DNA from: CAZNMF01 sp035547155
GTDB lineage: Bacteria; Acidobacteriota; Vicinamibacteria; Vicinamibacterales; SCN-69-37
NCBI GenBank assembly: GCA_035547155.1
Contig: DASZVJ010000085.1
Span: 1 to 14,802 of the forward strand
Direction: 5' to 3'
Length of the DNA stretch: 14,802 nucleotides
Shown here: in pieces, positions 6,792-11,625 of the stretch
Numbering within the stretch: position 1 is the first letter of the stretch
Layout: each line of letters opens with the position of its first letter
Made by a program: the position numbers and the translations under genes
The notes under the pieces: generated by a model
Told to the model about the DNA's origin: nothing
Seen by the model: the letters and a program-made list of their open reading frames with translations, nothing else
Database searches by the model: none

Positions 6792-7049
6792 TTACCAGTC
6801 GGCCGCGGCTTCGAGCTCGGCCTTGACGGCGTCGGCGACGTCCTGCGCGGTGCCGGGACGATCCTGCTCCTCGCTCCACTGCCACTGCGCGAGGTAGTCG
6901 TCCGCGCCATCGAGCCCGCGCGCGGACGCGAGCTGATCGATGCGCTGCATGAAGCGGTCCGGCATCATCACCGTCACGTCGTCGTGGACGTCTTCCGCCT
7001 TGATCTGCGACGGAATTTCCTGCCAGTAGAGGACCTTGTACGTCGCCAT
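6792..7049 (-). CDS. Small 'virulence factor' family protein (PF13769-like)
   Basis: A protein of 85 residues that begins MATYKVLYWQEIPSQIKAED and ends in an acidic, Ala-rich helix (AVKAELEAAADW). The N-terminal MATYKVLYW-EIP signature and the central GADDYLAQWQW segment match my recollection of the family named Virulence_fact (PF13769). That name is historical and says nothing reliable about function. The start ATG shares one base with the stop of the corrinoid protein gene (TGATG, 7047-7051), so it is translationally coupled. It lies between the corrinoid protein and its reactivator, which suggests an accessory role in handling the corrinoid protein. The same frame is open upstream across the previous gene, but that part is a shadow. 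Confidence 0.8.
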   Translation of the reverse strand: MATYKVLYWQEIPSQIKAEDVHDDVTVMMPDRFMQRIDQLASARGLDGADDYLAQWQWSEEQDRPGTAQDVADAVKAELEAAADW

Positions 7050-7693
7050 CACGACGCTTTCTTCGCGAGACGGATGAACAGATCGACCGCGGCCGACGCG
7101 TTCTGTCCGTAGCCGTCGGCGCCGATCTCGTCGGCGAACATCTGGCTGATCGGCGCGCCTCCGACGGCCATCTTGATGTGCCCGCGGCCCGCGGCTTCGA
7201 AGCCGTCGATGACCGTCTTCATGTACGTCATCGTCGTCGTGAGCAGCGCGCTCATGCCGATGATCGTCGGATTGACTTTGTCGGCCGCGGCCATGAACTT
7301 CTCGACGCTCTGATCGACGCCGATGTCGTGGACTTCGAAGCCCGCGCCCTCGGCCATCATGCAGACGAGGTTCTTGCCGATGTCGTGCAGGTCGCCGCGC
7401 ACGGTGCCCATCAGCAGCACGCCGGCGGACTCCGTGCCGCTGTCCTTCGCGCTGAGCAGCGGTTTCAGCACGGCCATGCCGGCTTTCATCGCACGCGCGG
7501 CGATCAGCACTTCGGGCACGTAGAGGATGTTGTGCTTGAAGTCCTCGCCGACGACGCTCATGCCGGCGATGAGACCTTCGGTGAGGATTTCCTGCACGGG
7601 TCGGCCCTCGGCCAGAGCATCTTTCGTCATCTGCTCGACCTCTTTGGCCTTGCCTTCGTACAGGCACTGATTCATCAGGGCGTAGTCAATCAT
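7049..7693 (-). CDS. Methyltransferase cognate corrinoid protein (MtaC/MtbC/MtvC-like)
   Basis: A protein of 214 residues. Residues 1-85 form the helical cap domain of B12-binding methyl carriers (VQEILTEGLIAGMSVVGEDF, then YVPEVLIAARAMKAGM). Residues 90-214 are the Rossmann-like cobalamin domain with the DxHxxG motif as D101-L-H103-D-I-G106; His103 is the expected lower cobalt ligand. The other two family signatures are present as GMSALLTTTM (146-155) and the GGAP stretch (178-181). Length matches the family. It carries a methyl group on cobalt between the UroD-family methyltransferase (upstream gene, ATGA overlap at 7690-7693) and an acceptor methyltransferase. All key residues are intact. 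The substrate is not shown by the sequence. Confidence 0.93.
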   Translation of the reverse strand: MIDYALMNQCLYEGKAKEVEQMTKDALAEGRPVQEILTEGLIAGMSVVGEDFKHNILYVPEVLIAARAMKAGMAVLKPLLSAKDSGTESAGVLLMGTVRGDLHDIGKNLVCMMAEGAGFEVHDIGVDQSVEKFMAAADKVNPTIIGMSALLTTTMTYMKTVIDGFEAAGRGHIKMAVGGAPISQMFADEIGADGYGQNASAAVDLFIRLAKKAS

Positions 7694-8736
7694 CGTCGTC
7701 CGTTGAATTCGTTGAGCGCGTCGAGCATCGCGCGGATGTTTTCCCCTGGCATGCCGGGGCTCGTGCCGCCGCCGACGGAGAGCACGATGCCTTCACCTTC
7801 GGCGCCTTCGAGCACGTCGAGCGTGGCCGCGCGCACTTCGGCCGGCGTGCCGCGCACGGCAATTTCCAGCGGATTGACGTTGCCCATCAGGCACATCCGG
7901 CTGCCGACGCGGCGCTTCACTTCGCGGATGTCCTTCTGTTTGCCCCAGTTCAGCATGTTGAAGCCGGCGTCGGGCAGGTGGTCCAGGCACGCGTCGACTT
8001 CCGCGTCGTTGTGGTAGAGCTTCACCCAGTCGTCCGGAAACGCGTCGCAGATGCGCTTCAGGTACGGGTGCGCGAACTCCTTGTAGTGCTCTTCGTTGAT
8101 GAAGCCGACGATGTCGTCGAGGATGAAGATGCCTTCGACGGTGTCGCCCATGACTTTGTGCTGGGCCTTCAGCCAGTCGATGATGACGCGCGTGCAGAGA
8201 TCGATGAGGCGATGACAACCGTCGGGATTCTCGACCAGCTCGACCATCAGGTTCGTCGTGCTGCGGACGAAGCCGGCGGTGCAGAGCGGGCCGCGTGACG
8301 TGATCATCGGCAGGATGTAGCCGGCGTCGAGGATGCGCTGTTTGTGCATCCCGATGCGGTGCAGCGTCAGCGCGGCGAACGCGTCGGCCTCGACCTCGTA
8401 CTCGGGGAACTCGTCGATGTCCTCGAGCCGGTAGAGCGTGTGGTACTCGCTCGGCGTGTTGTCCTGCCAGAACTTGATCTTGGCGCCGAGCACGGACGGC
8501 TCGGCGGCCATGCCGTACTCCATCCACCACGACGGCACGAAGATGACGTCCGGATATTCCTCCATGATCTGGAGATTGGCTTTGAACCACAGCTCCGGAT
8601 CCAGGTAGTAATCCATGTGCTTGATGCCGAGGTAGCCCGGAATCCACGGGCTATCGACGATGAGCGCCATCGGAATCTTGTCGAGCTTCTCGAGGCGCGC
8701 GGCGCGCTTGAACACATCCCACTGGGCTGGACGCAT
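7690..8736 (-). CDS. UroD/MtaA-family corrinoid methyltransferase lacking the usual zinc cysteines
   Basis: A protein of 348 residues and the first gene of the operon. The fold is the uroporphyrinogen-decarboxylase TIM barrel used by MtaA, MtbA and CmuA: WWMEYGMAAEPSVLGAKIKFW at 70-90, a family MGNVNPLEIAVRGTPAEV segment at 284-301 and an ENIRAML C-terminal segment at 332-338. The zinc-thiolate methyltransferases of this family use H-x-C plus a later Cys; here the positions read YHND (241-244, so H-N-D) and GGGTSPG (322-328), with no Cys at either. It is therefore unlikely to be a coenzyme M or thiol methyltransferase. I infer that it delivers a methyl group from a small methylated donor to the corrinoid protein. 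No Shine-Dalgarno is visible at 8736, where repeat sequence begins directly upstream. A true haem-pathway UroD is ruled out by context. Confidence 0.85.
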   Translation of the reverse strand: MRPAQWDVFKRAARLEKLDKIPMALIVDSPWIPGYLGIKHMDYYLDPELWFKANLQIMEEYPDVIFVPSWWMEYGMAAEPSVLGAKIKFWQDNTPSEYHTLYRLEDIDEFPEYEVEADAFAALTLHRIGMHKQRILDAGYILPMITSRGPLCTAGFVRSTTNLMVELVENPDGCHRLIDLCTRVIIDWLKAQHKVMGDTVEGIFILDDIVGFINEEHYKEFAHPYLKRICDAFPDDWVKLYHNDAEVDACLDHLPDAGFNMLNWGKQKDIREVKRRVGSRMCLMGNVNPLEIAVRGTPAEVRAATLDVLEGAEGEGIVLSVGGGTSPGMPGENIRAMLDALNEFNGRR

Positions 8737-8738
8737 AG

Positions 8739-8841
8739 TTCGGGCTTCGGGCTACAGGCTGCGGTCTACGGGCTTTTGGGCGGCCACGGGGGGCCGCCCC
8801 TGCATCGGGCTACAGGTCGCAGTCTGCAATCTGCGGCTTCC
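8739..8841. repeat. Duplicated CGGGCT/CAGG segment flanking a palindrome
   Basis: The 12-mer TCGGGCTACAGG occurs exactly at 8747-8758 and at 8805-8816, each followed by related short CTGCGG / TCTGC words. The two copies flank a family A palindrome (8778-8803). The first copy lies immediately upstream of the UroD-family start codon, which may explain why no ribosome binding site is visible there. Confidence 0.6.
8778..8803 (-). repeat. REP-like palindrome, family A copy 4
   Basis: On the minus strand it reads GCAGGGGCGGCC, a C-rich loop, then GTGGCCGCCC. It matches copy 1 (1195-1220) apart from one base in the GTAG lead. It is in inverted orientation to copy 5, which starts 38 bp further on. 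Confidence 0.85.
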
Positions 8842-8866
8842 GTAGGGGCGGCCCTTGTGGCCGCCC
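8842..8866 (+). repeat. REP-like palindrome, family A copy 5
   Basis: This is an exact copy of the commonest 25-nt form: lead GTAGG, arms GGGCGGCC and GGCCGCCC, loop CTTGT. With copy 4 it forms an inverted pair. Confidence 0.9.
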
Positions 8867-8948
8867 GAAATCTGTCCGCAAACGCAAAACCGCCGCCTGA
8901 AGCCCGATGTGGAACCGGTTCAGTCTGTCATAAGACGAGGGAGGAATC

Positions 8949-9028
8949 ATCTGGTCATCGGGCTATCGGGTCATCGGATCATCTGACAATCGGGACATCG
9001 GGTCATCGGCACATCGGCACATCTACCG
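8949..9028. repeat. Octanucleotide tandem array, 10 units
   Basis: Ten 8-bp units follow the pattern ATCGGNNC: ATCTGGTC, ATCGGGCT, ATCGGGTC, ATCGGATC, ATCTGACA, ATCGGGAC, ATCGGGTC, ATCGGCAC twice and ATCTACCG. The period is strict although the units differ, so the array is old or diverse rather than freshly expanded. Confidence 0.85.
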
Positions 9029-9041
9029 GCCACGGCCCCGC

Positions 9042-9066
9042 GTAGGGGCGGCCCTTGTGGCCGCCC
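9042..9066 (+). repeat. REP-like palindrome, family A copy 6
   Basis: Identical over 25 nt to copy 5 and to the reverse complement of copy 3. It lies between two octamer arrays that face each other. Confidence 0.9.
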
Positions 9067-9088
9067 GTCACCTGTCCGTCAGCTGTAG

Positions 9089-9108
9089 GCCAGGTCTTCA
9101 GACCCGGC
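9089..9108. repeat. Hairpin repeat, family C copy 2
   Basis: GCCAGGTC and GACCCGGC enclose TTCA. This is the reverse complement of the 3718-3737 element with one change. In a minus-strand RNA the change makes a G-U wobble, so the stem is kept. Confidence 0.75.
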
Positions 9109-9112
9109 GATC

Positions 9113-9160
9113 AGATGTCCCGATGCCCCGATGATCCGATGCCCAGATGACCAGATGTCC
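9113..9160. repeat. Octanucleotide tandem array, 6 units, inverted relative to 8949-9028
   Basis: Units AGATGTCC, CGATGCCC, CGATGATC, CGATGCCC, AGATGACC and AGATGTCC are the reverse complement type of the ATCGGNNC units at 8949-9028. The two arrays therefore form a loose inverted repeat around a family A palindrome and a family C hairpin. Confidence 0.85.
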
Positions 9161-9178
9161 TCGCCCTTGCTTGTTCGC

Positions 9179-9190
9179 CTACATCTGTAG
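9179..9190. promoter_or_regulatory. Candidate BlaI operator upstream of blaI
   Basis: CTACA-TC-TGTAG is a 5-bp half-site dyad 29 bp before the blaI start. BlaI/MecI repressors bind TACA/TGTA dyads, so this fits autorepression. A weak -35-like TTGCTT lies at 9167-9172 and a TAGATC at 9191-9196 could serve as a poor -10, which would put the dyad between the two boxes. The operator reading is plausible; the promoter boxes are weak. Confidence 0.55.
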
Positions 9191-9209
9191 TAGATCTGTT
9201 GACGCGCAT

Positions 9210-9214
9210 AGGAG
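9210..9214 (+). promoter_or_regulatory. Shine-Dalgarno fixing the blaI GTG start
   Basis: AGGAG is followed by 5 nt and GTG at 9220. A TTG seven codons upstream (9199) would place this site inside the coding sequence, so GTG is preferred. Confidence 0.75.
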
Positions 9215-9219
9215 ACATC

Positions 9220-9612
9220 GTGGCACGACCGAAACTGACCAAGCTCGAGCTGCAGGTGATGGACGCGTTCTGGAAGGGCGGCGCGCTGTCTGTCCGTGAG
9301 GTGCAGGAGCACTTTCCCGAAAAAGACCGGCCGGCGTACACGACCGTGCAGACCGTCGTGTACCGGCTCGAGGCGAAGAAGGCGATCCGGCGCGTGAAGA
9401 AGATCGGCAACGCGCACGTCTTCGAGGCCGTCGTCTCCCGCGCCGACGCACAGCGGCGCTTCGTCGACGACCTGCTCGCATTCTTCGGCGGCCGCACGCA
9501 GCTCGTCATGGCGCATCTGGTCGAGTCCGGCAAGTTGACGCTCGACGATGTGAAGGAAGCGGAGCAGTTGATCAAGACGTTGGCGCACAAAGAGAAGGAC
9601 AAAGGGCGATGA
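9220..9612 (+). CDS. blaI: BlaI/MecI-family transcriptional repressor
   Basis: A protein of 130 residues with the BlaI winged-helix fold: KLTKLELQVMDAFWKGGALSVREVQEHF, then the recognition helix AYTTVQTVVYRLEAKKAI and a wing (RRVKKIGNAHVFEAV). The C-terminal helices (ADAQRRFVDDLLAFFGG, then LVMAHLVESGKLTLDDVKEAEQLI) match the dimerisation part of the family. It should repress its own operon, and the adjacent M56 metalloprotease would relieve repression by triggering its cleavage. The stop overlaps the start of the M56 gene (ATGA, 9609-9612), so the two are translationally coupled. A dyad that suits BlaI lies 29 bp upstream. In Acidobacteriota such pairs are numerous and seldom tied to beta-lactam resistance, so the inducing signal is unknown. 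Confidence 0.92.
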   Translation: MARPKLTKLELQVMDAFWKGGALSVREVQEHFPEKDRPAYTTVQTVVYRLEAKKAIRRVKKIGNAHVFEAVVSRADAQRRFVDDLLAFFGGRTQLVMAHLVESGKLTLDDVKEAEQLIKTLAHKEKDKGR

Positions 9613-11519
9613 GCAGCCTCCATCTCGTATCCAACCATCTCTGGCAGTCGACGCTGTTCGCCGCGGCTGTCGCGCTCGCAGCGGTCGCGCTTCGGCGGAA
9701 GCACGCGGGCATCCGGTATGCGCTCTGGTGGGCGGCGTCGATCAAGTTCGTGGTGCCGTTCGCGGCCTTCGGCGCGATTGGCGCGGCGATCGGATCGCGC
9801 GCGGCCATGCATGTCCCGCCGCCGGCACCGAGCTTCCTGACTGACATTGCCGACACGCCGTTTGTCGTCCAGACCGCTTCGCGTGTGGCGACGACGGCTG
9901 CGTCGAGCGCGATGGTATCGGACACGACGATCGGCTGGCCCGCGTTGATCGTCGCGTTGTGGGCCGTGGGCTGTGCGGTCGTGCTGGCCGTGTGGGTCGT
10001 GCGATGGACGCGCGCGTATCGCGCGGTGCGATCGGCGACGCCGTATGACACGGGACGCGAGGTCGCGATCTTGCGACATCTCGAAGCGTCGGGCGGTCGC
10101 CTGTCGCCCGTCGCCCGTCGCCTGCGTAGGGGCGGCCCTCGTGCCCGCCCGTTGGCGATGCGTCTCTCCGACGCGACGATCGAACCAGGCGTCTTCGGCA
10201 TCTGGCGACCCGTGCTGCTGTGGCCGCGCGCGATGAGCGAACACCTATCCGACGATCAGATCGAGACGATCCTCGTCCACGAGCTGAGCCACGTGCAGCG
10301 CCGCGACAACCTCACGGCGCTCGCGCACGGCCTGGTGCAAGCGATCTGCTGGTTCCATCCCCTCGTCTGGTGGATCGGCGCGCGGCTCGTCGACGAGCGC
10401 GAGCGTGCGTGCGACGAAGCCGTCGTCCGCGCGGGCCGCGATCGGCAGGTCTACGCGGAAAGCCTGCTGAAGACGTGTCAGTTCTGCGTCGGCGCGCCGG
10501 TGACGTGCATGGCGGGCGTGACCGGCTCGGATCTCAAGCGCCGCGTGACGAGCATCATGGCCGCGCCAGTTGGCGGGCGTCTCGGCATCACGGCGCGCGT
10601 GGCGTTTGCGCTGGCGATTGCAGCAATCGTCGCGGTGCCGGCAATCAACGGTGCCGCGGGTGTGCCGCAGGTGTCGAGCTCGATCACCTTGCCCGATCCG
10701 TCGAAAGCGTTCGACGCCGCATCGGTCAGGCAGAACAAGGATGGCGATCAAGGCGGCGGCTTCAGCTCTGGAAGTGGCAAGCTGACCGTCCGCAATCTTT
10801 CCCTCAGAAGATTGATCCTTTTCGCATTCCGGCTCGATGAGCCGCAGCTCATTGGCGGGCCGGGATGGCTGGACACGGATCGGTTCGACGTGGTGGCCAA
10901 GGCGGATGCGAAGACCACAGACGGCGACCTGAGAGTCATGGCGCAAAATCTGCTCGTCGAACGTTTTTCAATGAAGGTACACACGGAGACGCGAAATCTC
11001 CCGATTTACGCCCTCGTGATGGCGAGGCCCGACGGACAGCTTGGCCCGAATCTTCACGTCACGGACTGCGGGGCGTCCACCAGTGGGCAGCCGCCTTGCG
11101 GCACGGGGTTTCCAAGTGTCGCCGGACCAGGCGTAGTGTCTTTCTCGAGCAACATTGATGTCGGTGGAGGACGCGGCTTCGCCGGTCGTGGCGAAGGTGC
11201 TAGCCGTACGGCAACGGGTCCGTCATTGAAGATGAAGGGCACGATGGCCTCCTTCGCGGGCACACTCTCGGCGATGCTCAAGCGACCCGTCGTCAATCGA
11301 ACAAGCCTCGATCGGATTGAGCTGGAGCTCACTTATACGGCTCCAGGGGCGCCAGCCTCGGCCGACGATGGCTCCACGCCGCGCGCGCCTGAGCTCTTCA
11401 CCGCGCTCCAGGAACAACTCGGCCTGAAGCTCGAAGCGACGCGTGGGCCCGTCGAGGTGCTCGTCATCGACGGCGCGGAACATCCGAAGAACGACGACTT
11501 CGAGATGCCGGCGCAATGA
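9609..11519 (+). CDS. M56 (BlaR1-type) membrane metallopeptidase fused to DUF3738/TIGR03435 domain, copy 1
   Basis: A protein of 636 residues. Membrane segments are visible at about 12-30, 38-62, 108-132 and 328-346. The zinc peptidase motif HELSH is at 224-228 (HELSHVQRRDN), and the conserved DERERACDEAVV at 262-273 supplies the further zinc glutamate. Between the third membrane segment and the active site, residues 173-181 (RRGGPRARP) are encoded by a REP-like palindrome. From about 366 to the end lies an extracytoplasmic DUF3738/TIGR03435 domain (FDAASVRQN, GGPGWLDTDRFDVVAKA, LLVERFSMKVHTETRNLPIYALVMA, and VEVLVIDGAEHP near the end). There is no penicillin-binding domain, so this is not a classical BlaR1. 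The likely role is a membrane sensor-protease acting on BlaI; the function of DUF3738 is unknown. It overlaps blaI by 4 nt. Confidence 0.88.
   Translation: MSSLHLVSNHLWQSTLFAAAVALAAVALRRKHAGIRYALWWAASIKFVVPFAAFGAIGAAIGSRAAMHVPPPAPSFLTDIADTPFVVQTASRVATTAASSAMVSDTTIGWPALIVALWAVGCAVVLAVWVVRWTRAYRAVRSATPYDTGREVAILRHLEASGGRLSPVARRLRRGGPRARPLAMRLSDATIEPGVFGIWRPVLLWPRAMSEHLSDDQIETILVHELSHVQRRDNLTALAHGLVQAICWFHPLVWWIGARLVDERERACDEAVVRAGRDRQVYAESLLKTCQFCVGAPVTCMAGVTGSDLKRRVTSIMAAPVGGRLGITARVAFALAIAAIVAVPAINGAAGVPQVSSSITLPDPSKAFDAASVRQNKDGDQGGGFSSGSGKLTVRNLSLRRLILFAFRLDEPQLIGGPGWLDTDRFDVVAKADAKTTDGDLRVMAQNLLVERFSMKVHTETRNLPIYALVMARPDGQLGPNLHVTDCGASTSGQPPCGTGFPSVAGPGVVSFSSNIDVGGGRGFAGRGEGASRTATGPSLKMKGTMASFAGTLSAMLKRPVVNRTSLDRIELELTYTAPGAPASADDGSTPRAPELFTALQEQLGLKLEATRGPVEVLVIDGAEHPKNDDFEMPAQ
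10126..10150 (+). repeat. REP-like palindrome inside a gene, family A copy 7
   Basis: The 25 nt differ from the commonest form at two positions and are read through in frame within M56 copy 1. The bases just upstream are a 7-bp repeat, GTCGCCC twice and then GTCGCCT, so the repeat-derived insertion may be longer than the palindrome itself. Confidence 0.85.
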
Positions 11520-11535
11520 CGCAACTTCGAACTTT

Positions 11536-11600
11536 GAACTTCGAACTTCGCCGCTCGACAGGCTCGCGGCGACGTGAGCCTGTCGAACGTCGAAATTGAC
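11536..11600. repeat. Dispersed hairpin repeat, family B copy 2
   Basis: The inner stem is CGCCGC / GCGGCG (11549-11554 and 11566-11571) around TCGACAGGCTC. Compared with copy 1 (2386-2451) the stem has one C-to-G change matched by a G-to-C change on the other side, so pairing is kept. It lies between the two M56 genes. Confidence 0.8.
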
Positions 11601-11625
11601 AGTTCTGATGGCGCCCTGAGTAGAC

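Larger units (their letters stand above)
8737..9219. other. 483-bp divergent intergenic region made of repeats
   Basis: This gene-free stretch separates the start of the corrinoid operon (leftward) from blaI (rightward). It holds three family A palindromes, one family C hairpin, two octamer arrays in opposite orientation, a duplicated TCGGGCTACAGG segment and, at its right end, a BlaI-type dyad and ribosome binding site. Only about 8867-8948 looks non-repetitive; it contains the 10-bp palindrome GAACCGGTTC at 8912-8921. The leftward promoter should lie here, but I cannot point to a convincing -35/-10 pair. I see no cobalamin riboswitch B12 box. Confidence 0.75.

Noticed and set aside
6782..6910. 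N-terminal extension of the RACo-like protein to 6910
   Set aside because: The added residues are Arg/Ser/Pro-rich shadow of the preceding gene, and the ferredoxin domain begins right after the ATG at 6781.
7690..8736. Haem-pathway uroporphyrinogen decarboxylase (hemE)
   Set aside because: The gene is coupled to a corrinoid protein and its sequence is of the methyltransferase branch; no haem genes are nearby.
8737..8960. Cobalamin riboswitch ahead of the corrinoid operon
   Set aside because: I looked for the B12 box and the paired helices on the minus strand and saw none.
8949..9160. CRISPR-like array
   Set aside because: Units are 8 bp, contiguous and without spacers; there are no cas genes in the window.
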